Assembly: GCF_022701255.1 (NCBI RefSeq)
Contig: NZ_CP031705.1
Location: 186,001 to 250,000, forward strand
Direction of reading: 5' to 3'
DNA from: Microcoleus vaginatus HSN003
GTDB lineage: Bacteria > Cyanobacteriota > Cyanobacteriia > Cyanobacteriales > Microcoleaceae
DNA length: 64,000 nt
Shown: positions 56,277 through 64,000 of the stretch, one piece after another
How the letters are laid out: each line of letters opens with the position of its first letter
Position numbering within the stretch: position 1 is the first letter of the stretch
Translations under genes and position numbers: made by a program
Notes under the pieces: model-generated
What the model was told of the DNA's origin: nothing
Databases searched by the model: none
The model's input: only the letters and a program-made list of their open reading frames with translations

Positions 56277-58349
56277 ATGCGTCAAGCTATTGTTGTCAAA
56301 GGTTTGGGGAAACGTTTCAACCGCTACTCTGCCGATCGACCTTATACGATTATGCAGGCAGCTTTGGCGGGTTTTCGGCAGATGAAACCGCAGGCGCGTT
56401 TTTGGGCACTGCGGGATATCAATTTCACTGTTTCTCCTGGGGAAATGCTGGGAATTCTCGGCAAGAATGGCGCGGGAAAATCGACGCTGCTGCAACTTGT
56501 TGGCGGTATCGGCTACGCTCAAGAAGGAACTATTGAAGTTAATGGCAGAATTGGCGGTTTGTTGGATTTGGGTGCGGGTTTTCACTCGGATTTAACGGGC
56601 AGAGAAAATGTGTTTGTGGGTGCGGTGGTGGCCGGTTTGACTCGTCGGGAAGCGGCCCGCCGGTTTGATGATATTGTGGAATTTGCGGAATTGCAACAGT
56701 TTATTGATAGCCCGATGCGGACTTACAGTACCGGGATGCAAATGCGGCTGGCTTTTTCAGTGGCGGTACACACCGATCCAGAAGTGCTGTTAGTTGATGA
56801 ACATTTGTCGGTTGGTGATGTGGCTTTTCAAAATAAATGTTTGAACAGAATAACGGAGTTTAAGAATCAAGGATGTGCGATTGTTTTGATTTCTCACAAC
56901 GCGGCGCAAATTCATAAACTGTGCGATCGGGCTTTGTGGCTGAAATCAGGTGAAATCGTGGCTTACGGGGAACCAGAAGTGGTAGTCGGTCAGTATTTGT
57001 CGGAAATGCGCCCAGCAACGGAAAAACGCACTCCCATGCGTCCTCCTGAAGTGACGAGTATGGGTTCGCAACTGCGAATTAATGACAATCGCTTCGGTTC
57101 TTTGGAAGTAGAAATTACGGATGTTAAAGTGTTGCCGGATGATGAGATAAACAGTGGTGATCCTATTACTGTGGAAATTCATTATTCTGTACCGAAGCCA
57201 ATTTCTGCGGCTATTTTTGGCGTGACAATCAGCCGGGAAGACGGTCAAAGTTGTTTGGAGACTAATACTAATCAAATGGGCAGATTGCTGCCGCTGGCGG
57301 AAGGTAAAGGCACAATCCGCCTGCACGTAGACAGGCTGGATTTAGGCAACGGTCAGTATTACGTGAATGCTGGGGTTTACGAGAAGAGTTTGGCTTACGC
57401 CTATGATTATCATTGGCACACTTATCCGCTGTACGTGCGATCGACTGTAAACCAAAAAACGATTCTTTGTCCGCCCTACCGCTGGGAATTCGATGGCAAA
57501 ATGCAGGTGGCGGATTTACCAGAAGCCACCGAAAAAGTTCACGCCTTGAATAAGGATAATCCCGCCTATGCCAAGATTTCCACTCAGTTAAAAAATAAGC
57601 AGGAACCTGACTTTTTAATTATTGGTGCTCAAAAGTGCGGCAGTGAGGCTTTGTGTGGTTATTTAGAAAATCACTTGCAAATTATTAAAGAAGGTGCGAG
57701 GAGAATCCAGTTTTTTGATTTAAATTTTGAGCGGGGTGTTGATTGGTACAGCAAGCAGTTGACTCGCAGTGTAACAGGTGACAAGGTGTTGCTGTGGGAG
57801 ATGACTGGTTACTATATTTATCATCCGTTGGTGGCAGAGCGGGTTTACAAGTGTTTCCCGGATGTTAAGCTGATTGTAATGCTGCGAAACCCTGTCAAAC
57901 GAGCTTGGCTGAACTATCATTTAGAAGTGGCGATCGGCTGCGAGAAGCTGGATTTTGAAAAGGCGATCGCTTCCGAGCCCGATCGCCTAAAAGGTGAAAT
58001 TGAAAAGATAAAAGCCGATAAAGATTATTACAGTTTCAACCACCAGCATTATTCTTATTTGTCGCGAGGAATTTATGTCGAACAAATCAGAAATTGGCTC
58101 GATTATTTTCCGAGGGAACAGTTGCTAATTCTCAAGAGCGAAGATTTTGAGGCAAATGCCGACAAAGTTTTTTCGGAAGTGTTAGATTTCTTGGGTATTA
58201 GTACGATCGTAACTAAAGAATATGAGATGAATACGATCGAGGAGTACAGCAAAATACCAGCAGCAATCGAACAACAATTGACAGATTATTTCAAACCTTA
58301 CAATCAAGAACTTTCGGATTTGTTAAAACAGGATTTTACTTGGAGTTAG
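56277..58349 (+). CDS. Wzt-like ABC ATPase fused to a sulfotransferase domain
   Basis: A 690-residue single frame. Residues about 1-235 are an export ATPase: Walker A GKNGAGKST at 62-70, signature STGMQMRL from Ser151, Walker B VLLVDEHLSVGD, H-loop ISHN. Residues about 265-400 match the beta-sandwich C-terminal domain of Wzt proteins, which recognise the glycan end (EVEITDVKVLPDDE, GVTISREDGQ). Residues about 445-690 are a sulfotransferase: PAPS phosphosulfate loop IIGAQKCGSEALCGYL from 449, and LIVMLRNPVKRAWLNYHLEV, the 3'-phosphate site. In known systems these are separate proteins; fusion suggests the glycan is sulfated while being presented to the exporter. The loop reads CGSE where CGTT or CGTS is usual. 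No stop or frameshift separates the domains. Confidence 0.88.
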   Translation: MRQAIVVKGLGKRFNRYSADRPYTIMQAALAGFRQMKPQARFWALRDINFTVSPGEMLGILGKNGAGKSTLLQLVGGIGYAQEGTIEVNGRIGGLLDLGAGFHSDLTGRENVFVGAVVAGLTRREAARRFDDIVEFAELQQFIDSPMRTYSTGMQMRLAFSVAVHTDPEVLLVDEHLSVGDVAFQNKCLNRITEFKNQGCAIVLISHNAAQIHKLCDRALWLKSGEIVAYGEPEVVVGQYLSEMRPATEKRTPMRPPEVTSMGSQLRINDNRFGSLEVEITDVKVLPDDEINSGDPITVEIHYSVPKPISAAIFGVTISREDGQSCLETNTNQMGRLLPLAEGKGTIRLHVDRLDLGNGQYYVNAGVYEKSLAYAYDYHWHTYPLYVRSTVNQKTILCPPYRWEFDGKMQVADLPEATEKVHALNKDNPAYAKISTQLKNKQEPDFLIIGAQKCGSEALCGYLENHLQIIKEGARRIQFFDLNFERGVDWYSKQLTRSVTGDKVLLWEMTGYYIYHPLVAERVYKCFPDVKLIVMLRNPVKRAWLNYHLEVAIGCEKLDFEKAIASEPDRLKGEIEKIKADKDYYSFNHQHYSYLSRGIYVEQIRNWLDYFPREQLLILKSEDFEANADKVFSEVLDFLGISTIVTKEYEMNTIEEYSKIPAAIEQQLTDYFKPYNQELSDLLKQDFTWS

Positions 58350-58412
58350 AATTGGCAGGTTGGGTTCCGAGAACGAAACCCAACCCACCTCAAAATCTAC
58401 CGTTATTTATAA

Positions 58413-60902
58413 TTGCAAAATGTTATGAAACGCATATTTCTCGTAGGAGCGCCTCGCAGTGGCACAACAATTCTTCAAAGCTTATTAGCGGCTCATCCCG
58501 AAGTTATTTCTTTTCCGGAATCTAAGTTTTTTCACTATTTGCTGTACGATCAGTTTGCGGGAAAGTTGCCAGGTAGAATGGAAGCTTTTTTTAAGGATGA
58601 GATTAAACGTCCTGAACTTTTGAAAGATTTTGATGACAGCCAAACTGTGGAAGCTAAAGCTAGTTGGTTTGTGAGAGTTTTGGATGGTTTGGCGGCTGAA
58701 CAAAAAAAAAGCATTTGGTTGGAAAAAACGCCGGAACACATATATTTTATTGATGACATACAGCGCTTTTTGCCGGATGCGAAATTCATACATATTTTGC
58801 GAAACGGTATGGATACAATAGCTTCTATGTATGAGGCTACTAGGAATTTTAACGAATTGTGGGGCGCTGGTTGGGATTTAAACCACTGTATCGATCGCTG
58901 GGAACACGCGATGTTAACTAGCCACAAATATATTAATAAATTGAATCATATATTAGTTAAATATGAGGATCTTTTAGATAACAAAACACAAATTCTAGGA
59001 AAAATTTGTAATTTTATGGGCATTGAATATGACGACACAATGCTCGTTAACTATCAAGAAAAAGCAGCGAACCTCAGTTTAAATCTACCTTGGCACAAAG
59101 GAATTGAGAGAGATGTCAAAAGTAGTAACGTTCACAAATATCATAAAATTTTTACTCGCAATGAAATCAGATATATTTTAGATAAAATTCAGCGAGTCAA
59201 GGAGGAAATGGCCTGGAAAGTTACGGTGGAAGTGACGGAACCAATTTCAGATATTTACGCTTGGCAAATATGCGATCGCCTGTCCTGTACGATCCAACTA
59301 GAAGGAATTAAACTCGGTATTATTGAATTGCCGATTTGCGACTGCATGGTTGCGGCGGCGGTTTTGGCGGATGCGGTGGCAGCCCAGTTTGCTTGGCAAA
59401 TTCTCGATCGCTTCTTTCAACGCAATCGCTGCGAAAAAGGCAATAAATTGTGGGAAACTTTGCTGGAACCATTGCACCCTAAACATGACTGGACGCTATT
59501 TCTGCAAGAATTATGGGGGCGTCCGCATTGGCATTTGGAGGATTTCTACAATCCTGAAATAGCTGAGGAAGTCTCAACAATTACCCTCGAAAAAAATTTG
59601 ATAGTCTTAGAAATTAGCGAGGAATTTGCTAATATAAAAGTTGAGCTTTCGGAAATAGACGTGCTGGTGAAAGTAGGCGGCGTTGCTGTCGGTATTGTCA
59701 CTGTTGCGGTGGAAAATAATTTTGTTTCAGCTCAAAAATTGCGATCGACAATTACTCGAAATATGGGTTTTGAGTTGTGCGTCGCCGCCGTGCGAGAAGC
59801 TTTGCTGGGAAAACCACTCAACGGCAAGCAATGGCTACGATCGCGCTTAGCCTCTTGTGCTCAACAAAGGTCTAATTTGCCCGACTGCTGGAATGCACCG
59901 GGTGCTGGGGGCATTTATCCCCAAAATGCGGTGATGTTCGGCAGGCGATCGGGTGCGATCGGGACGAGTGTCAGCCGTCGCGCCTCACTCCCGGCGGCGG
60001 CGCTGCAGGAAATCGAGTCAGCGGCGGCAATCGCTGGGGAACCGACAAGGCAAATTCCCCCAGAAAACGAGTTTCCAAAGCAAGTATTTTACGTTGGGGA
60101 ACCGACAAGGCAAATTCCCCCAGAAAACGAGTTTCCAAAGCAAGTATTTTACGCACCGGAAATCATTTGCTCAAAATCTTCTTATCGGGAAGTTTCTCAC
60201 TCGGTGAAACCTCAAGTTTTTGACAATCATAGCGTTACACAAAAACTCCCGATTCTCTCCTACGGCCGCATTTCTCCTGACGGTTTAGACGCAGTTACGC
60301 CCCAGATTTTTGAACAACAGTTACACAATCTCAAAGATCATGGTTATTACAGTGCGAGTTGGGAAAATTGGCGAAGCGCGAAACAGACTAAAACTCCTTT
60401 ACCCGGTAAAGCTGTATTGATGACATTTGACGGCGGCTATCTCGATTTTTTCCAATATGCTTGGCCTCTGCTAAAACGCTTTGATTTTACAGCAACTGTT
60501 TTTCTGGTAGCGGAGTCAATAGGAAAGACAAATAGTTGGGAAAAAGCCGAAGTTGAAGAAGTGCCGTTAATGGGATGGCCGGAAATTTTGCAACTGCGGG
60601 ATGCAGGGATTGAATTCGGTTCTATGTCTGCTACTCATCAACCTTTGACTGCATTGTCGCCCACAGAAATTGTGCGGGAGGCTGCCAAATCCCGTGCTAT
60701 CTTGGAACGGGGATTAGAGAAACCCGTTAAATGTTTTGCCTATCCTTACGGGGATGTCGATCCAATTGTAGCGCATTTAATTGGAGCGAGTGGATATACT
60801 TTTGGTGTATCATATACATTGAATTTTAGCAGTTTTGACGATTCTTTATTGTTGCTGCCGCGCATTCAAGTCACCGCCGAAAATGCCTTAAAATTAGCTT
60901 AG
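58413..60902 (+). CDS. Sulfotransferase - accessory domains - NodB-like deacetylase fusion
   Basis: An 829-residue fusion. Residues 1-265: sulfotransferase with PAPS loop FLVGAPRSGTTILQSLLAAH (6-25) and FIHILRNGMDTIASMYEA. Residues about 272-345 and 406-470: two copies of the accessory domain seen in the glycosyltransferases (CTIQLEGIKLGIIELPICDC; VLVKVGGVAVGIVTVAVENN). Residues about 540-590: linker with an exact 20-residue tandem repeat. Residues about 605-829: polysaccharide deacetylase fold. Its TFDDG motif is TFDGG (Asp673 kept, second Asp is Gly674) and the HxxxH motif is MSATH (Met738, His742), so two of three metal ligands are missing while PAYGD-like AYPYGD remains. Deacetylase activity is therefore doubtful; the fold may bind glycan. 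Confidence 0.85.
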   Translation: MQNVMKRIFLVGAPRSGTTILQSLLAAHPEVISFPESKFFHYLLYDQFAGKLPGRMEAFFKDEIKRPELLKDFDDSQTVEAKASWFVRVLDGLAAEQKKSIWLEKTPEHIYFIDDIQRFLPDAKFIHILRNGMDTIASMYEATRNFNELWGAGWDLNHCIDRWEHAMLTSHKYINKLNHILVKYEDLLDNKTQILGKICNFMGIEYDDTMLVNYQEKAANLSLNLPWHKGIERDVKSSNVHKYHKIFTRNEIRYILDKIQRVKEEMAWKVTVEVTEPISDIYAWQICDRLSCTIQLEGIKLGIIELPICDCMVAAAVLADAVAAQFAWQILDRFFQRNRCEKGNKLWETLLEPLHPKHDWTLFLQELWGRPHWHLEDFYNPEIAEEVSTITLEKNLIVLEISEEFANIKVELSEIDVLVKVGGVAVGIVTVAVENNFVSAQKLRSTITRNMGFELCVAAVREALLGKPLNGKQWLRSRLASCAQQRSNLPDCWNAPGAGGIYPQNAVMFGRRSGAIGTSVSRRASLPAAALQEIESAAAIAGEPTRQIPPENEFPKQVFYVGEPTRQIPPENEFPKQVFYAPEIICSKSSYREVSHSVKPQVFDNHSVTQKLPILSYGRISPDGLDAVTPQIFEQQLHNLKDHGYYSASWENWRSAKQTKTPLPGKAVLMTFDGGYLDFFQYAWPLLKRFDFTATVFLVAESIGKTNSWEKAEVEEVPLMGWPEILQLRDAGIEFGSMSATHQPLTALSPTEIVREAAKSRAILERGLEKPVKCFAYPYGDVDPIVAHLIGASGYTFGVSYTLNFSSFDDSLLLLPRIQVTAENALKLA
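60035..60154. repeat. Exact 60-bp tandem repeat inside a coding region
   Basis: Two copies (60035-60094 and 60095-60154), essentially identical, encode GEPTRQIPPENEFPKQVFYV twice in the linker before the deacetylase-like domain. The identity indicates a recent duplication or a polymerase/assembly effect. Confidence 0.92.
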
Positions 60903-60920
60903 TAAGGTGCGTCAATTAGC

Positions 60921-60947
60921 GAGATTTTTCCCTCAATTAAAAATCTC
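60921..60947. terminator. Bidirectional terminator between converging genes
   Basis: GAGATTTTT (60921-60929) pairs perfectly with AAAAATCTC (60939-60947), giving T-runs in both directions. It is nested within a wider imperfect repeat AAGGTGCGTC/GACGTACCTT and lies between the stops of the fusion gene (60902) and the minus-strand reductase (60962). Confidence 0.75.
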
Positions 60948-60961
60948 TCAAGGGACGTACC

Positions 60962-62182
60962 TTACAAGTGAAATTTATTAATCAATTCCTTGATTTTTCT
61001 CTGCAAATAACCGCCTAACCCTCGGGATATTTTCTCAAATTTATAATGAAATAAAATCTCCATAACATCTTCAGTTTTCATATACTTTAAATAAGAAATC
61101 ATTTTATCTGTCAGTTGATCATTAACATCATCGATATACTTTCTCACCGCCAACCTTTCCGAAATATTCCATTTCTGATCAAACTTGCGGTGCATTTCCC
61201 TTTCATAATCCTGAAAATCTGAGATTTTTCCCTCCAAATAGCTTTGAATATATTTCCCCGCGATTTGGGCACCATCCATCCCGTGTCTAATTCCTTCGCC
61301 ACCCAAAAAATTTACTGTCGAAACACTATCGCCGATCGCAATTATATTATCCTTGCAATAAATATCCTTCAAACCACGACTGTACTTCAGCATGGAACCG
61401 TGTTTGTCAAGAATTTTATAATTTTTAGACTTCAGATATTCATCAATCAATAAATCAATATATTTTTTCAGCGGTGACAAATGCCTAAGCGTTTTCTGCT
61501 CTAAAAAAATTCGCGCAGCACCAACTTTCAGCCTGTTTGGTTCCATTGGAAATATCCAAGAATAACCTTTAGGCATCCATTTATCGCCCACAAATAAGAT
61601 TAAATCGCCGCTGTGTTTATTGTAAATTTCTGGCTCTACTTCAATTAAATATTCGATTCCGGTTCCCGACAAAAAATCTGGCTTATCCTTCTCTTTTTCG
61701 TACATAATCGCCCTAGCAAAGCCAGTAGCATCAACCAATACTTTAGTGCTAACTTTGATAAGTTTACCGTCGGATAACTGTTTAAATTCGACTGTTGTTT
61801 CGCCCGTGCTTTGTGAATGTCCGGTGTAGCGATAACCAAGCCAAACTTCACCGCCAAATCGCTCAACTTCGCTGGCCAAAAATGCTCTAAATTTAGCAAA
61901 GTTGAGCACAACTCCCATGCTTTCGGGAGACTCCCAAGTTTGACTGACTTTGCTAGTTTGAATAGTAAGTTTGTGCCAAAAACTGCCGATAACGGATTCA
62001 GGTAAATCGAATTTATAGAGGGTTTCTAGAGGTGTAGCGGCGCTGGAAAAGTCATTTTTATTAAAATTGTCGTTTTGCTCTGCCAGCAAGACTTTGTGGC
62101 CGGATTTGGCTAGGATTCTCGCGCAGTGTCCGCCTGCGGGGCCGGCTCCTACTATTACTATGTCAAAACTTTTTAAATTCAT
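60962..62182 (-). CDS. FAD-dependent oxidoreductase, geranylgeranyl-reductase-like
   Basis: A 406-residue flavoprotein. The FAD dinucleotide fold is FDIVIVGAGPAGGHCARILA at the N-terminus, with VLVDATGFARAI in the middle and IIAIGDSVSTVNFLGGEGIR as the second FAD motif, then HGMDGAQIAGKYIQSYL. This layout fits the family that includes geranylgeranyl reductases and related isoprenoid-modifying enzymes; the substrate is unclear. It lies next to dxs, the first enzyme of isoprenoid precursor synthesis, on the same strand, which fits such a role. The ATG has no strong ribosome site. Confidence 0.8.
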   Translation of the reverse strand: MNLKSFDIVIVGAGPAGGHCARILAKSGHKVLLAEQNDNFNKNDFSSAATPLETLYKFDLPESVIGSFWHKLTIQTSKVSQTWESPESMGVVLNFAKFRAFLASEVERFGGEVWLGYRYTGHSQSTGETTVEFKQLSDGKLIKVSTKVLVDATGFARAIMYEKEKDKPDFLSGTGIEYLIEVEPEIYNKHSGDLILFVGDKWMPKGYSWIFPMEPNRLKVGAARIFLEQKTLRHLSPLKKYIDLLIDEYLKSKNYKILDKHGSMLKYSRGLKDIYCKDNIIAIGDSVSTVNFLGGEGIRHGMDGAQIAGKYIQSYLEGKISDFQDYEREMHRKFDQKWNISERLAVRKYIDDVNDQLTDKMISYLKYMKTEDVMEILFHYKFEKISRGLGGYLQRKIKELINKFHL

Positions 62183-62366
62183 TTTGCTTTTAACTCGCTT
62201 CCAATGTCAAAACACCCGCAGACATATCAACTACTAAGCGCCGAGTTTTCAGCTACTGGCGACCGATTAAAATTTCCGGTACGATTTGGTTTCACGTTAG
62301 TCATTGTTTTTTCTCCCTTATCCTCAAGTCTTCCTTCAATCATGCTGCTCGGAGATCGAAGGATAA

Positions 62367-62383
62367 GGTGCGCTAGGCGCACC
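62367..62383. repeat. Small palindrome GGTGCGC-TAG-GCGCACC
   Basis: Seven-base arms around TAG, 17 bases past the dxs stop on the minus strand. There is no T-run; it is a REP-like element also seen in short form (GGTGCG) elsewhere in such genomes. Confidence 0.75.
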
Positions 62384-62399
62384 CTACCATTCTAGCTAT

Positions 62400-64000
62400 T
62401 TACACGCTAACAGGAGACTGTTTGCGGCTGAATGTTGCTAAGATGCGATCGCACATTTGCGACGGATTTAATCCTAAACTTGCAAATGATTGTTCAGGCG
62501 TTGCATGATCTACCAATGTATCGGGTACACCCAACCGCATCACTGGAACAACAACATTATTGTCGAGCAAAGCTTCGGCTACTGCTGAACCAAAGCCTCC
62601 CATCAAACAGCCTTCTTCCATTGTGACAACTTTGCCGATTCGCTGCGCTAAAGGCAAGATTAATTCGGTGTCCAAAGGCTTGACAAAACGCGCATTGATC
62701 ACAGTTGCTTCAATGCCGTGTTCGCTCAGAATCTCGGCGGTTTGCATCGCCGGATAAACCATTGAACCGTAACCTAATATCAGCAAATCGTCGCCGTTGC
62801 GGAGAATTTCGGCTTTGCCGATCGGCACTTCTTCCCAACCTTCTTCCATCAGAGGCACCCCATAACCGTTGCCGCGCGGGTAACGCATGGTGATCGGGCC
62901 GCTGGTGTGGTTGATGCCTGTGACTATCATCCGCTGCAATTCTGCCTCATCTTTTGGCGCCATAATTGTCATATTTGGCAGACACCGCAAGAAGGAAATG
63001 TCGTACATTCCTTGGTGAGTGGGGCCGTCAGCACCGACAATGCCCGCGCGATCCAAACAGAAGAAAACTGGCAAATTTTGGATGCAGACATCGTGAATTA
63101 TTTGGTCGTATCCCCGCTGCACAAATGTCGAGTAAATTGCTACAACCGGGCGCATTCCTTCGCAGGCTAAACCAGCGGATAAAGTCACGGCGTGCTGTTC
63201 GGCAATCCCGACATCAATGTACTGTTTAGGCAGTTTTTCATGAAGTTTATCCAGACCTGTTCCGGTTGCCATTGCAGCGGTAATTCCGACAATTTTGGGA
63301 TTATCTTCGGCTAGCTTGACCAGGGCGTGGGCAAAGACTTTCGAGTAAGCTGGAGGCTTTGGTTTAGTGGAGGGAATGCCTTTGCCGGTGGTTAAGTTAA
63401 AGGGATTTTGGGCGTGATATCCTACTTGGTCTTTTTCGGCGATCGCATATCCTTTGCCCTTCACCGTCACAACGTGAACTAGCACCGGCCCTTGGATAGT
63501 ATGAGCTTGTTTGAAAGTGGTAATTAACTCTTCCAAATTGTGTCCATCTACCGGGCCCATGTAAGTAAAGCCCAATTCTTCAATTACTGCTCCAACTTTC
63601 GAGACGGCCAAGCGTTTCATCCCTTCTTTGAGGCGTTCCATTTCTGGAGTAAAAGTTTCGCCGACAAAGGGAATGTGTTTGAATTGTTCCTCTAAGTTAT
63701 CTTTGAGAAACTGCACTGGTGGCGACAATCGCATCTTGTTCAAATAGCGGGTAATTGCGCCGACGTTGGGCGAGATGGACATCTCGTTGTCGTTGAGCAC
63801 AACTAACAAATTAGTTTTCGGCATATGGCCCGCGTGGTTGATGGCTTCGAGTGCCATGCCGCCAGTCAATGCGCCGTCGCCGATGACTGCTACAGTTTTA
63901 AAGTTTTCCCCCTTGAGGTCGCGCGCCATTGCCATTCCTAGTGCTGCGGAAATGCTTGTGGAAGCGTGGCCTGCGCCGAAGTGGTCGAATTTGCTCTCGC
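62400..64000 (-). CDS. dxs: 1-deoxy-D-xylulose-5-phosphate synthase, N-terminus beyond the window
   Basis: The minus-strand frame runs open to the right edge, beginning [20 protein letters not shown], so at least 533 residues of the usual ~635 are present. Thiamine diphosphate binding [19 protein letters not shown] is followed by the transketolase-like central domain ([30 protein letters not shown]) and the C-terminal domain ([23 protein letters not shown]). It condenses pyruvate and glyceraldehyde 3-phosphate in the first step of the MEP isoprenoid route. Confidence 0.95.
   Translation of the reverse strand, partial: ESKFDHFGAGHASTSISAALGMAMARDLKGENFKTVAVIGDGALTGGMALEAINHAGHMPKTNLLVVLNDNEMSISPNVGAITRYLNKMRLSPPVQFLKDNLEEQFKHIPFVGETFTPEMERLKEGMKRLAVSKVGAVIEELGFTYMGPVDGHNLEELITTFKQAHTIQGPVLVHVVTVKGKGYAIAEKDQVGYHAQNPFNLTTGKGIPSTKPKPPAYSKVFAHALVKLAEDNPKIVGITAAMATGTGLDKLHEKLPKQYIDVGIAEQHAVTLSAGLACEGMRPVVAIYSTFVQRGYDQIIHDVCIQNLPVFFCLDRAGIVGADGPTHQGMYDISFLRCLPNMTIMAPKDEAELQRMIVTGINHTSGPITMRYPRGNGYGVPLMEEGWEEVPIGKAEILRNGDDLLILGYGSMVYPAMQTAEILSEHGIEATVINARFVKPLDTELILPLAQRIGKVVTMEEGCLMGGFGSAVAEALLDNNVVVPVMRLGVPDTLVDHATPEQSFASLGLNPSQMCDRILATFSRKQSPVSV

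Noticed and set aside
62204..62395. 63-codon plus-strand frame between the reductase and dxs
   Set aside because: It runs through a palindrome, has no ribosome site and no plausible protein features.

Overview
The window looks like chromosome of a filamentous, non-heterocystous cyanobacterium of the Microcoleus/Oscillatoria kind. The evidence is the many HIP1 octamers (GCGATCGC), a phycobilisome core gene (apcF), an NtcA-type glnA promoter, heptanucleotide tandem repeats (STRRs), and a heavy load of insertion sequences and small palindromes. The genus is an inference from gene content and repeat style, not from a marker gene.

Layout. (1) 0-1.3 kb: two gene remnants (TnpB end, Uma2-type nuclease end) and a 314-bp tandem duplication. 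(2) 1.4-13.8 kb: a sugar-alcohol region with two polyol (mannitol/arabinitol-type) dehydrogenases, a HAD phosphatase and xylulokinase, interrupted by a TnpB gene and a 1848-residue multi-PAS hybrid histidine kinase that is closely coupled to xylB. (3) 13.9-17 kb: an AT-rich GlfT2-like glycosyltransferase, a TnpB remnant and an FkbM methyltransferase. (4) 17-25.9 kb: mostly housekeeping or conserved cyanobacterial genes (pfkA, two DUF697-type GTPases, an HsdR-N-like nuclease, tlyA). (5) 26-29.6 kb: a frameshifted IS630, apcF, and glnA with a near-perfect NtcA-activated promoter. (6) 29.7-36.8 kb: an insertion-sequence nest between glnA and fba. One IS4 copy is split by a second IS4 copy (10-bp target duplication) and by a third transposon (7-bp duplication) whose own transposase is split by an IS5-like element; IS630, IS1 and IS701 fragments lie on its right side. 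(7) 37-44.6 kb: fba, tRNA-Lys, an aldose-epimerase-like protein, a CapA-like protein, a small conserved protein and an MBL-fold hydrolase. (8) 44.6-48 kb: repeats, a broken IS1 and an IS630. (9) 48-61 kb: a polysaccharide synthesis and export cluster. (10) 61-64 kb: an FAD-dependent reductase and dxs, cut by the window edge.

The most interesting part is 48-61 kb. It encodes several family-2 glycosyltransferases, a Wzm-type permease, a Wzt-type ATPase fused in one reading frame to a Wzt C-terminal-like domain and a sulfotransferase domain, and an 829-residue protein joining a sulfotransferase, two copies of a small accessory domain and a polysaccharide-deacetylase (NodB) domain lacking two usual metal ligands. 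The same small accessory domain appears at the N-terminus of three of the glycosyltransferases. A consistent reading is an ABC-exported, sulfated surface glycan in which modification is physically tied to export. The first two glycosyltransferase genes are a tandem segmental duplication whose older copy is decaying, and three starts sit directly against heptanucleotide arrays that differ in copy number between the duplicates.

All calls come from reading the sequence; no database searches were run.
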